Below, one piece after another: positions 43,963 to 53,925 of a stretch of 64,000 nt of DNA. The notes under the pieces are model-generated. The model did not search any database. It was not told where the DNA came from and saw only the letters and a program-made list of their open reading frames with translations. This stretch comes from Candidatus Helarchaeota archaeon (GTDB taxonomy: Archaea > Asgardarchaeota > Lokiarchaeia > Helarchaeales > RDOG01), in the NCBI GenBank assembly GCA_019058315.1, contig JAHPZH010000005.1, positions 248,001-312,000 on the forward strand, in the 5' to 3' direction. Within the stretch, counting starts at the first letter, position 1. Each line of letters begins with the position of its first letter. A program made the position numbers and the translations under genes.

Positions 43963-44475
43963 GTGAAGAAAGTGGAAAAAAATAATAAAGAAATTTTAGA
44001 AAAAGCATTTAAATTAGGTCAAAAATACGAAAAAAGAAATACTGGATGTGCTCAAACAGCTATTGCAGCAATATTTGATGCTTTAGATATTTGGAATGAT
44101 GATGTATTTAAAGCTGCAAGCGGACTAGCTGATGGTTTAGGATTAACAGGAGATGGAAGCTGTGGTGCACTTGTAGGAGCTTCCATGGTAATTGGTTATT
44201 TATTCGGTAGGGAGAAAAAAGATTTTAACAATCCAATGAAACCTATGAAGTCTTATGAACTGGTTAAAAAATTACATGACCAATATGTAGAAAAATATGG
44301 CACATGTCGCTGTTATGATGTTCAAAAATCTCTTTGCGGAAGAACATTCGATTTATGGGATCCTAAACAAATGCAAGAAGCTTTTCAGTCAGGAATGTTA
44401 GAACATTGTTCCAAACTTGTTGGTACTATTGCACAAATGGCTACAAAAATAATTTTAGAAGAAAAAAAGAGTTAA
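43963..44475 (+). CDS. C_GCAxxG_C_C family putative redox protein
   Basis: A 170-residue protein with the complete family signature: GCAQTAIAAIFDALDI (about residues 27-42), GDGSCGALVGASMVIGYLFG (about 64-83), and later Cys in GTCRCYDVQKSLCGR and EHCSKLVG. It is a third, more divergent member than the pair at 41-42 kb. The start is GTG 43963 with no clear ribosome binding site. It diverges from the membrane-protein gene and converges on the giant surface-protein gene. A redox or metal role with the adjacent membrane proteins is inference. Confidence 0.78.
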   Translation: MKKVEKNNKEILEKAFKLGQKYEKRNTGCAQTAIAAIFDALDIWNDDVFKAASGLADGLGLTGDGSCGALVGASMVIGYLFGREKKDFNNPMKPMKSYELVKKLHDQYVEKYGTCRCYDVQKSLCGRTFDLWDPKQMQEAFQSGMLEHCSKLVGTIAQMATKIILEEKKS

Positions 44476-44486
44476 TATTTTAAGGA

Positions 44487-44493
44487 TTTTTTT
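44487..44493 (+). terminator. T-run after the third C_GCAxxG_C_C gene
   Basis: TTTTTTT, eleven bases after the stop at 44475, fits a simple archaeal terminator. Confidence 0.4.
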
Positions 44494-44503
44494 CCGACCT
44501 ATC

Positions 44504-47500
44504 TTACTCTTCTTCAATATTTTCCATTGCTTTTAGAAATTCTTCTCTCTCTTCAGGAGAGAGTCCAGCGAGTTCTTCCAGTATTACCAATTTTTCAATT
44601 TCTGGAATTTTTAAATCGAATATTCTGTCCATTTCGCTCTTGGATAAGATTGTAAATTCACCTTGGAAATATTCCTTAAGATAGGTCTGTTTAATTGATT
44701 TTATAGGCATTCTCCAATGAATTACATCCTTAATATCTTCATTTAAGGATTCACTACTTACTACACGTTTTGAAATTGATTTTTGCCTTTTTCTTAATAA
44801 AATAGCACTCGTGCTGATTCCAACACCTGCTGCTACTACCCCTATGATTATTATAATAATTATTATATTATCATAAGGAGGGAAGAATGGAGGAATCTTA
44901 AAGGGTCCATAAATTTTTATAGTAATATATAATGATTCACCAGTGTTATTTGCTTCATCAACTGGTCTTATTTCATAACTGTATTTTCCAGATGTTAAAT
45001 TTATAAGATCTGAGTAAAAATTCGATGTTGTATTTCCTAAACATTGTCCATTACGCCAGATTTGGTAATAAACAGTGCTATAATCAAAAGATGCTGTCCA
45101 TGAAATTGTTACATTACCTTGTTGAATGATAATTCCAGGATTTAAAGGTTTTGTAGGTGGTGTATTGTCTTGGACCGTTATGGAAGAAAAGAAAAAAGGC
45201 CCCCAATTATTAAAAGTATCATTGGCAATAATTGTATAAGATATTACTCCAAAAGCACTTGGAGTCCAATTATATTCATAAGTATTTCCTCCAATGGGAA
45301 CCATAGTATCATTTACTCCTCCAATTTCTATTATAACCTTCGAAATACCATCGGCATCATAAGCATCAATCCGAATCGAAGCTTCTTGCCCCAATTCTAA
45401 AGGATCTGTAATTTCAGTCAAATTTTCAAGCCAAGGTTCAATTGTAATAATTATTGATACATTAATATCTCCACTAACCGAATTCCAATTATTTAGATTA
45501 TCAGACATGTATACAGTATAAGGATAAATACCAATAGCACTAGGCTGCCAATCAGTCCATCTCCAAGTATTTCCACTTATATAATTCATTGTGTGGTTTG
45601 ATCCTTCATATTCTAATAATACTTGATTTATTCCTGAAAGATCAGATACATTGATAGTTATAGTTTCATTTTGACCCAAATCCAAAGGATCTGCGCTTTC
45701 TGTTAAGTTGCCATAAGTTGGAGAAGTAGTATCAATAACTTCAATTGTAGCTCCTCGTGAGTTCCAATTATTTGCACCATCTTCAGCCCAAATGGTATAA
45801 GGATAGTTGCCTATACTATTGGGTGTCCAATTATCGTATCTCCAATAATTTCCACCAATATTGGTCATGGTATGGTTAGATCCTTCAAATTCAATTAAGA
45901 CTTGAATAATACTTGACAAATCATAAACAACAGCATCTATTATTTTAGGTTGACCTAATTCCAGCGGATATATGGATTCGAGTACCGAATACATTATTTC
46001 CTCATCTGTTCCCCATTCACCATTAGTGTAATCATGCCATACCACATGGATACTGCTATTATTATCAGAAGTAATGCTTGCTGCAATACTATGATCATTA
46101 TTCCATCCATAATAATCGGATATACAAATTACATTAGACCAACCCGCGGTTGTATAGCTAGCATACTTTATATGATCTGCTGGACCTCCAAAATTAATCG
46201 AATCCTCCCAAACTACGTGGATATTATCATTTTTATCCGTGATAATACTGGGTCTAAAACTCCAATAATCATTCAATCCATAAATATCTGAAATACAAGT
46301 TGCATTAGACCAACCCGCAGCTGTATAGTTTACATAAAAAATTTCTCTATCTGTTCCCCATTCACCATCAGTTTCATCATCCCAAACTACTTGTAGATTT
46401 CCAGTCTTATCAACAGTGATGCAAGGGAGAAAACTGTCACCATCATTCCAACCATAAATATCTGAAATGCAAGTTGCATTAGACCAGCCTGCTGCTGTAC
46501 AATTTGCATAAAATATTTCTCTATCTGTTCCCCATTCTCCGTATGTATAATCCATCCAGACCACGTGTACATTTCCATTAATATCAGTAGAGATTCTAGG
46601 ATAATAACTACTATTATCATTCCAACCATAATAATCGGATATACAAGTTACATTAGACCACCCAGTAGCAGTATAATTTACATACATTATTTCAACATCA
46701 GTTCCCCATTCACCATCGGTATCATCATACCAAACCACATGAACATTTCCATTATTATCCACAGCGATATCTGGGTTAAGACTATTATGTACATTCCATC
46801 CGGTATAGTCATCTGAAATCACAGTTGCATTAGACCACCCAGCAGCAGTATAATTTACATACATTATTTCTATATCATTTCCATATTCCCCATTGGTACT
46901 ATCATACCAAACAACATGTATATTTCCATTATTATCCACAGCAATTCTAGGCCTCCGACTTGAATCATCATTCCACCCTGTATAATCGTCTGAAATCACT
47001 GTTACATTAGACCATCCAGCAACAGTATAATTTACATACATTATTTCAACATCAGTTCCCCATTCACCATCTGTATTATCCTCCCAGACCACGTGTATAT
47101 TTCCATTATTATCAGTAGCTATGGCTGGGTACCAACTAGTCCAATCATTCCACCCCGAACTGTCATCTGAAATCACTGTTGCATTAGACCAATTCATAGT
47201 TAGATTAATTATTGATGGAGGAGTGGTGTCTACCACTGTCACCGTCACGTTGTCCGTTGCCCAGTTGCCCGCAGTGTCGTTCACGCTGCACCTATAATCG
47301 TATGTGCCGATTCCCAGTGCAGGAAGGGTATACGTTATATTGGTTCCGACAGACCAGGTGCCGTCAGCCAGATAAGTGCCAACAAGTGTGATATTATACT
47401 CGTTAGGTGATATATCATTCCACTCCCATTCCAAGGTATACCCCGCAACTGCTCCCAGCTCCAATGTAATATCCGGTGCCCCTGCCAAAAGAGTTGGAGG

Positions 47501-50500
47501 AGCTGGAGGAATTAGCACCGTCACCGTAACGTTGTCCGATGACGAGTAGCCGAAAGTGTCGTTCACGCCGCATATATATACATATACGCCCATTCCCAGT
47601 GCAGGTAGGGTATATGTTACATTGGTCCCGACTGACCAAGTGCCGTCAGCTAGATAAGTGCTAATAATTGTAATATTATACTCATTAGGAGTTGCATCAG
47701 TCCAATTCCATTGTAGCTGATACCCCGCAACCGAGCCCTCATATAAATTGATATCTGGTGCGCCCGCCAGTAAATTCGGAGGTATGCTTTCCAGCACCGT
47801 CACCGTCACGTTGTCCCATGCCCAGTTGCCCGATGTGTCATTCACGCCGCACATATATTCATATACACCTGGTCCCAGCATAGGAAGGGTATACGTTATA
47901 TTGGTTCCGACTGACCAGGTGCCGTCACCCATATAAATGCCAATAAGGGTGATATTATACTCATTAGGTAATAAATCATTCCAATTCCATTCTAAGTTAT
48001 ACCCCGCAACCGAGCCCTCAGATAAGGTGATGTCTGGTGCGCCTGTAACTAAATTCGGGTTCATGCTGTCTACCACCGTCACCGTTACGTTGTCCGTTGC
48101 CCAGAGATCCGTAGTATCGTTCACGGCGCACATGTAATTGTATGTACCTAGTCCCAACGCCGGAAGGGTGTAGGTTATATTGGTCCCGACCGACCAGGTG
48201 CCGTCAGCAAGATAAGTGTAAATAAGGGTGATGTTATACTCGTTAGGATTTAAATCATTCCAAGCCCATTGCAATTGGTATCCCGCAACTGCTCCCAGCT
48301 CCAACGTGATATCCATTGCACCTGCTAGTAAAGTTGGAGGTATATTAAAAGGTTCAACTGTCACCGTCACATTGTCCCATGCCCAGTTGCCCGACGTGTC
48401 GTTTACGCCGCACATATAATCGTATATACCGGGTCCCAATGCAGGAAGGGTGTACGTTACATTGGTCCCGACAGACCACGTGCCGTCAGTAAGATAAGTG
48501 TCAATAAGGGTGATGTTATACTCGTTCGGTAATAAATCGTTCCAATCCCATTCTAATGTATAACCTGCAACCGCTCCCAGCTCCAGGGTGATGTCCAGTG
48601 CACCAGCAAGTAAATTCGGAGCCGTTCTGTCTACCACCGTCACCGTCACGTTGTCCCATGCCCAGTTGCCAAATGTGTCGTTCACGCTGCACATATATTC
48701 ATATACGCCTAGTCCCAGCACAGGAAGGGTATACGTTACATTAGTCCCGACCAACCACGTACCATCAGCTAAATAATTATCGACAAGAGTGATATTATAC
48801 TCGTTAGGATTAGTATCAGTCCAATTCCATTGCAGCTGATATCCTGCAACTGCTCCCAGCTCCAAGGTGATGTCAGGGGTAACCGCCGAAAGAAATGGAA
48901 TAAGTGGAAGATTTGCCACTGCCACCGTAAGGTTGTCCCATGCCCAGTTGCCCGACGTATCGTTCACGCCGCACATGAACTCATATACGCCTAGTCCCAA
49001 TGCAGGCAGGGTATAAGTTACATTGGTTCCGACTGACCAGGTGCCGTCAGCTAGATAACTCCCGATTAGAGTGATGTTATACTCATTCGGTAATAAATCA
49101 TTCCACGCCCATTCTAAGGTATACCCCGCAACAAAACCTTCATTTAGAATGATGTCAGGTGCTCCCGCTACTAAATTCGGAGGCGTAGTGTCTACCACCG
49201 TCACTGTCACGTTGTCAGATGCCCATGTGCTGTAGCCGAAAGTCTCATTCACGGTGCACATGTAATTGTATGTGCCTAGTCCTAACACCGGAAGGGTATA
49301 TGTTATATTTATACCAGAAACCCATCCACCACTATCTACCACACTGCCTACCAAAGTGATATTATACCGATCAGGTTTATAAGTAGACCAATTCCACTCT
49401 AAAACATAACCTGCAACTGCTCCCAGCTCTAATGTAACATCAGGTGCACCCGCCAGTAATAACGGAAGACAATTACAATCCACCGTTACCGTCACGTTGG
49501 CCCATGCCCAGTTGCCAGAACTGTCGTTCACGCCGCACATATACTCATATGTGCCCAGTGCCAAAGCCGGAAGGGTATACGTTACATTGGTCCCGACAGA
49601 CCAGCTGCCGTCAGCTATATAACTGCCAATAAGGGTGATATTATACTCGTTAGGAGCTACATCATTCCAATCCCATTCCAACATATAACCTGCAACAGAA
49701 CCCTCCAAAAATATAACATTAGGTGCACCCGCTACTAAGTTCGGAGGCGTGCTGTCTTCCACCGTCACCATCACGTTGTCCCATGCCCAGTTGCCCGCAG
49801 TGTCGTTCACGTTGCACCTATAATCGTATGTGCCTATTCCTAGCGCAGGAAGGGTATATGTTATATTGGTCCCGACTGACCAGCTGCCGTCAGCCAGATA
49901 AGTGCCAATAAGTGTGATATTATACTTGCTAGGATCAACATCAGTCCAAGCCCATTCCAACACATAACCCGCAACACTGCCCAGCTCTAAGGTTACATCA
50001 GGAGCACCTGCCAATAAATCTGGTTTTGGGTCGGGGTCTGGCACCGTTACCGTCACGTTATCCCATGCCCAGTTGCCCGCAGTGTCGTTCACGCCGCACA
50101 TATACTCGTATACGCCCGGTCCCAAGGCGGGAAGGGTATATGTTATATTAGTCCCGACAGCCCAAGTCCCGTCAACTACAACACTACCAAAAAGTGTGAT
50201 ATTATACTCGTTAGGTAATAAATCATTCCAATCCCATTCTAGGACATAACCTGCAACAGATCCCAAAGGTAACCAGGCATCAGGTGCACCCGCCAGTAAA
50301 TTAGGAGGCGTGCTGTCTACCACCGTCACTGTCACATTGTCAGTTCCCCAGTCGCCCGATGTGTCGTTCACACCGCACATATACTCATATACGCCTAGTC
50401 CCAACGCAGGAAGAGTATACGTTATATTGGTTCCCACCGACCACGTGCCGTCAGCTAAATAAGTGCTGACAAGTGTAATGTTATACAAGTTAGGTTCTAA

Positions 50501-53500
50501 ATCATTCCAATCCCATTGCAGCTGATACCCCGCAACTGCTCCTAGCTCCAACGTGATGTCCGGTGCGCCTGCTAATAAATTCGGAGGGGAGGGGTCTGGC
50601 ACCGTAACCGTCACGTTATCCGATACCCAGTTGCCCGAAGTGTCGTTCACGCCGCACATATACTCGTATGTGCCGATTCCCAAAGCTGGAAGGGTATATG
50701 TTATATTAGTCCCGACAGACCAGGTCCCGTCAGCTAAATAAGTGCCAATAAGGGTAATGTTATACTCATTAGGAAATAAATCATTCCAATCCCATTCTAA
50801 GGTATACCCCGCAACTGCTCCCAACTCCAACGTGATATCAGGTGCACCTGCAAGTAAATTGGGTGGCGTAATATCTTGAACAGTAATAGAATTATTTAAA
50901 AAATTCCAATAGCCATCTATAGTATCATTAGCAAAAATGGTATATTCAATAACCCCAATTAAGCTTGGTGTCCAATTATACTCGTAAGTATTACCACCAA
51001 TGGGATTCATTGTATAATTGGCATTAATTATTTTAATTATTACTGTATCTACACTGGTTTCATTATCATAAGCATCAATTCGGATACATGCTTCTTGTCC
51101 AAATTCTACAGGATCTGTAATTTCAGTTAAGTTTTCTAATCTTGGTGGAAAATAAACAGTCGTCCAAACTTCAGAAGATGTGCTAACAAATCCTACCTTG
51201 TCAAAAGTTTCAAGTACATAGTAATACGTATCCCCATCTTGTATATTATTATCAAGAACTGATGTATTTATTGTACCTGAAGTATTTGTTACTAAAGTAG
51301 TATAGGGTCCCCCAGAACTCGTACTCCGCCACAGTACATAATAATCAATGCCGCTACCAGTAGCGTTTCCAATTCCAGGATCATCATAACCTGGATTTCC
51401 AGACCAATCAATTAAAATTGATCTTGCTCTAGTTATTGGAGGTAGTGCAATTGGTTGAGCAGCAGTTGGTGGGGTGTTATCCAGTTCTAAATAAACATGA
51501 GAATAGACAGATATACCAGAAGTTTCATTTTTTGCAGTTATGTTTACTAAATAGTTAGAATCAAAACGAGTATTAGACATTGAAATTGTGTGGTTATTAA
51601 TATACTGTGTATTACCTAAATCAGTTGTAGATTCTGCTGTCCCTCCATTACTATCGATCCTCGACCAATCAACAGTGACGTTAAGCCCCGCAAAATTCGT
51701 ATCAATAATTAAATCGATAGTTGATCCATTTTTACAACTTAATGATGAAGGGGTTACGTATTCAAAGATAGGGTATGGAATTGGGGGAGCAGATTGTAAT
51801 TTGTAGCTAATAGGGGTGGTTGCAGGATTACTTAGATCTGTTTTATATCTTCTATATTCGAGTTCTGCCCGATCCACATCTGAAACGTTATCAAATAGGT
51901 CGTAAACAATCCTGAAATAGTAAGGATCTGTTGTTAATGTGCTTCCATCAGGTATATCAAATCCAGTAGCACACCATCCTAATTCACCAAATTGCTGAAT
52001 ATCATTTAAATACATATATGGCGTACCTCCATATAATTCAAATGAAGGTATCATCTCTTGTCTTGGCAGATACATCCACATTCCTCCATGAGTTTCAGAA
52101 GTAACCATAATATAATCTGCAATACCTTCATTACCGGAAGGTGGTATTGTGGGTGGGTCAGTTGTCGGATCCCCTCCATTTAACAAATTATCATCTGCAT
52201 CGGTTCCACTAAAATAAATATATTTTTCACTGCCAACCGGATAATCGGGATTGGCATCTGCAGGAACATATCCCGGATATCCGCCCGGATTCCCACCCAG
52301 AATGGCTGAAAAATCAGTTCTCGTTGCATTATCAAACTGAACTGTCGGTAACCACATACCTACATCTAAAAAATTATAACCCCATGCTGTAATAGAGAGT
52401 GCATCTTTATCACCTTGTTCCATATTTTGGTAAAAAATGTGTACAGATTGTTCAATATACCACTCTTCTACATCTCCTACAATAGGTATATTAGTTAGAT
52501 AAGCTTGTTCATAGCTATTTTTTTGCAAAATAACTCGGACTGGTCCATTTTTAACTGCCAGACGATCTCCTTCGGTATCCCACCCATTCCAACCCGGTTG
52601 ATTAGGTGGCAGGGATAGTTGTATTGCGTATTCATTTGGATTATCAATTCCAGTTCCGCGGGTATTATAATATGTTCCACCCCATGTTCCGTAGGTCATA
52701 ATATCTTTGTAAATATCGATAGCATCCAAACTTAAAATCGAACATGCTCTTTCTAAATGTAATCCCGTAAAACCTTTGTCCATTTCATAGACAACATCCA
52801 CTCCATCACTACCCGGAGCTATAATTTTCAAACTGTCAATTATATCAGGATCATTATTATTAAACCGTTTTTGGTAAATTGGTGTCGTGACGGTTAAATT
52901 GCTTGGATCCCAACTCACTTTAGTTTGAAATGTCGGTATTTCTTGTTTTGTTATATTATTAAAATAAATATACATGAAAGATACTCCCCCATCAATTGGA
53001 TCTGAAATGTTAATTTCCAATCTCCAAGGAAAATTTTGCCTATCCCACCACGTATTTTCTCCAACATACCTTCCATTTTCCATATAAAAACAAATTTCAT
53101 CATCATAGTCAATGGCATATGGTACTTGAGTTCCAGTATCCCTCCCGTATAGATCAATTGGTTCGTAGTTATCTGTTCCATTTTTAGAAACATATGTATG
53201 AGTCGAATTAAATATAGGATCATATAGGGGATTACCTAAAGGTCCAGATAACATTCCCCAATCCCACATTAATGGCCATCCCTTCTCATCTATTTGATAT
53301 GGCACTTCAACCCATTGGTTTGAAGCGTTATAATATAGAACACGAATATAACTTTCATTCAATCCCCCTAGTGCACTGAACACGTATGGACTCTCATTCA
53401 TTCTAATGATTAATGGGTAACCTACCCTAGTCAAATTTGGTTCATTTGCGACTTTTGAAGTTAATGGAAACTTAATGTCATAAATCTCATTGGGAATTCT

Positions 53501-53650
53501 AATTTCATTAAGGCTAATATATATGTTAATATCAGGATTATACGTTATTTTATCATCCAAATCAAAGAAAGAGCTAATACCAATAGAATTTAATAATATT
53601 AAAGTTGATATTAGAATTATTAATCCACATTTTAACCTTTTACTCTTCAT
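44504..53650 (-). CDS. Giant repeat-rich membrane-anchored surface protein
   Basis: A 3048-residue protein. A signal sequence (about 1-28) is followed by a unique N-terminal region to about 640, Ig/fibronectin-like domains (about 640-925), thirteen repeats of about 92 residues (about 928-2143), seven propeller repeats (about 2150-2557), three further Ig-like segments, a fibronectin-like segment, one transmembrane helix (about 2928-2950) and a charged tail of roughly 95 residues. Nearly every 92-residue unit carries several N-x-T/S sequons, so heavy N-glycosylation outside the cell is likely. It probably acts in adhesion or as a stalk/surface-layer component. The cytoplasmic tail (with EELAGLSPEEREEFLKA) could signal or anchor. 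The start is ATG 53650. Confidence 0.85.
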   Translation of the reverse strand: MKSKRLKCGLIILISTLILLNSIGISSFFDLDDKITYNPDINIYISLNEIRIPNEIYDIKFPLTSKVANEPNLTRVGYPLIIRMNESPYVFSALGGLNESYIRVLYYNASNQWVEVPYQIDEKGWPLMWDWGMLSGPLGNPLYDPIFNSTHTYVSKNGTDNYEPIDLYGRDTGTQVPYAIDYDDEICFYMENGRYVGENTWWDRQNFPWRLEINISDPIDGGVSFMYIYFNNITKQEIPTFQTKVSWDPSNLTVTTPIYQKRFNNNDPDIIDSLKIIAPGSDGVDVVYEMDKGFTGLHLERACSILSLDAIDIYKDIMTYGTWGGTYYNTRGTGIDNPNEYAIQLSLPPNQPGWNGWDTEGDRLAVKNGPVRVILQKNSYEQAYLTNIPIVGDVEEWYIEQSVHIFYQNMEQGDKDALSITAWGYNFLDVGMWLPTVQFDNATRTDFSAILGGNPGGYPGYVPADANPDYPVGSEKYIYFSGTDADDNLLNGGDPTTDPPTIPPSGNEGIADYIMVTSETHGGMWMYLPRQEMIPSFELYGGTPYMYLNDIQQFGELGWCATGFDIPDGSTLTTDPYYFRIVYDLFDNVSDVDRAELEYRRYKTDLSNPATTPISYKLQSAPPIPYPIFEYVTPSSLSCKNGSTIDLIIDTNFAGLNVTVDWSRIDSNGGTAESTTDLGNTQYINNHTISMSNTRFDSNYLVNITAKNETSGISVYSHVYLELDNTPPTAAQPIALPPITRARSILIDWSGNPGYDDPGIGNATGSGIDYYVLWRSTSSGGPYTTLVTNTSGTINTSVLDNNIQDGDTYYYVLETFDKVGFVSTSSEVWTTVYFPPRLENLTEITDPVEFGQEACIRIDAYDNETSVDTVIIKIINANYTMNPIGGNTYEYNWTPSLIGVIEYTIFANDTIDGYWNFLNNSITVQDITPPNLLAGAPDITLELGAVAGYTLEWDWNDLFPNEYNITLIGTYLADGTWSVGTNITYTLPALGIGTYEYMCGVNDTSGNWVSDNVTVTVPDPSPPNLLAGAPDITLELGAVAGYQLQWDWNDLEPNLYNITLVSTYLADGTWSVGTNITYTLPALGLGVYEYMCGVNDTSGDWGTDNVTVTVVDSTPPNLLAGAPDAWLPLGSVAGYVLEWDWNDLLPNEYNITLFGSVVVDGTWAVGTNITYTLPALGPGVYEYMCGVNDTAGNWAWDNVTVTVPDPDPKPDLLAGAPDVTLELGSVAGYVLEWAWTDVDPSKYNITLIGTYLADGSWSVGTNITYTLPALGIGTYDYRCNVNDTAGNWAWDNVMVTVEDSTPPNLVAGAPNVIFLEGSVAGYMLEWDWNDVAPNEYNITLIGSYIADGSWSVGTNVTYTLPALALGTYEYMCGVNDSSGNWAWANVTVTVDCNCLPLLLAGAPDVTLELGAVAGYVLEWNWSTYKPDRYNITLVGSVVDSGGWVSGINITYTLPVLGLGTYNYMCTVNETFGYSTWASDNVTVTVVDTTPPNLVAGAPDIILNEGFVAGYTLEWAWNDLLPNEYNITLIGSYLADGTWSVGTNVTYTLPALGLGVYEFMCGVNDTSGNWAWDNLTVAVANLPLIPFLSAVTPDITLELGAVAGYQLQWNWTDTNPNEYNITLVDNYLADGTWLVGTNVTYTLPVLGLGVYEYMCSVNDTFGNWAWDNVTVTVVDRTAPNLLAGALDITLELGAVAGYTLEWDWNDLLPNEYNITLIDTYLTDGTWSVGTNVTYTLPALGPGIYDYMCGVNDTSGNWAWDNVTVTVEPFNIPPTLLAGAMDITLELGAVAGYQLQWAWNDLNPNEYNITLIYTYLADGTWSVGTNITYTLPALGLGTYNYMCAVNDTTDLWATDNVTVTVVDSMNPNLVTGAPDITLSEGSVAGYNLEWNWNDLLPNEYNITLIGIYMGDGTWSVGTNITYTLPMLGPGVYEYMCGVNDTSGNWAWDNVTVTVLESIPPNLLAGAPDINLYEGSVAGYQLQWNWTDATPNEYNITIISTYLADGTWSVGTNVTYTLPALGMGVYVYICGVNDTFGYSSSDNVTVTVLIPPAPPTLLAGAPDITLELGAVAGYTLEWEWNDISPNEYNITLVGTYLADGTWSVGTNITYTLPALGIGTYDYRCSVNDTAGNWATDNVTVTVVDTTPPSIINLTMNWSNATVISDDSSGWNDWTSWYPAIATDNNGNIHVVWEDNTDGEWGTDVEIMYVNYTVAGWSNVTVISDDYTGWNDDSSRRPRIAVDNNGNIHVVWYDSTNGEYGNDIEIMYVNYTAAGWSNATVISDDYTGWNVHNSLNPDIAVDNNGNVHVVWYDDTDGEWGTDVEIMYVNYTATGWSNVTCISDYYGWNDNSSYYPRISTDINGNVHVVWMDYTYGEWGTDREIFYANCTAAGWSNATCISDIYGWNDGDSFLPCITVDKTGNLQVVWDDETDGEWGTDREIFYVNYTAAGWSNATCISDIYGLNDYWSFRPSIITDKNDNIHVVWEDSINFGGPADHIKYASYTTAGWSNVICISDYYGWNNDHSIAASITSDNNSSIHVVWHDYTNGEWGTDEEIMYSVLESIYPLELGQPKIIDAVVYDLSSIIQVLIEFEGSNHTMTNIGGNYWRYDNWTPNSIGNYPYTIWAEDGANNWNSRGATIEVIDTTSPTYGNLTESADPLDLGQNETITINVSDLSGINQVLLEYEGSNHTMNYISGNTWRWTDWQPSAIGIYPYTVYMSDNLNNWNSVSGDINVSIIITIEPWLENLTEITDPLELGQEASIRIDAYDADGISKVIIEIGGVNDTMVPIGGNTYEYNWTPSAFGVISYTIIANDTFNNWGPFFFSSITVQDNTPPTKPLNPGIIIQQGNVTISWTASFDYSTVYYQIWRNGQCLGNTTSNFYSDLINLTSGKYSYEIRPVDEANNTGESLYITIKIYGPFKIPPFFPPYDNIIIIIIIIGVVAAGVGISTSAILLRKRQKSISKRVVSSESLNEDIKDVIHWRMPIKSIKQTYLKEYFQGEFTILSKSEMDRIFDLKIPEIEKLVILEELAGLSPEEREEFLKAMENIEEE
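45975..47205 (-). repeat. Seven tandem propeller repeats in the giant protein
   Basis: Seven units of about 58-59 residues with WSNATVISDD, GWND and DNNGNIHVVWxD. The same unit, also seven times, occurs in the broken gene at 21533-23074. Seven copies fit one seven-blade beta-propeller of the sialidase/BNR type. Confidence 0.8.
47220..50870 (-). repeat. Thirteen tandem 92-residue repeat units in the giant protein
   Basis: Units of about 280 bp encode consensus LLAGAPDITLELGAVAGY, then LEWDWNDLLPNEYNITLI, DGTWSVGTNITYTLPALG and CGVNDTSGNWAWDNVTVTV. Ig-like folds are likely. Several units contain near-identical DNA (for example the segments encoding DGTWSVGTN), and the sequence is visibly less AT-rich than the rest of the gene. 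Confidence 0.85.
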
Positions 53651-53925
53651 TTTTCTTCACGACTTAGAAAAATTAAATTAGGGCAAATAAAAATAACTTA
53701 AACGTTTTAATTTCCCAAATTACATTAAAAATGATTTAATAAACCCAAAATTATAATTATTTTTTTCATTCCAAATTTTATAAAGGCGTTAGGTCCATTC
53801 TAAAAACTCTTATTTTAAAGAATTATGAGGTTAACCATATGAAATTAAGCAATTTATAAAAAAACGAAATGGTAAAAATTCAATAGTTTTAATTTCAAAG
53901 TTTAAAAAAGGTTGTTAGAATATTT

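Noticed and set aside
47220..50870. Series of short plus-strand ORFs opposite the giant gene
   Set aside because: They repeat with the 280-bp coding unit of the minus-strand gene and have no ribosome binding sites, so they are shadows of the repeats.
44504..53650. Frameshift or assembly chimera in the giant gene
   Set aside because: One uninterrupted frame of 3048 codons with a signal sequence at one end and a transmembrane anchor plus tail at the other is coherent.
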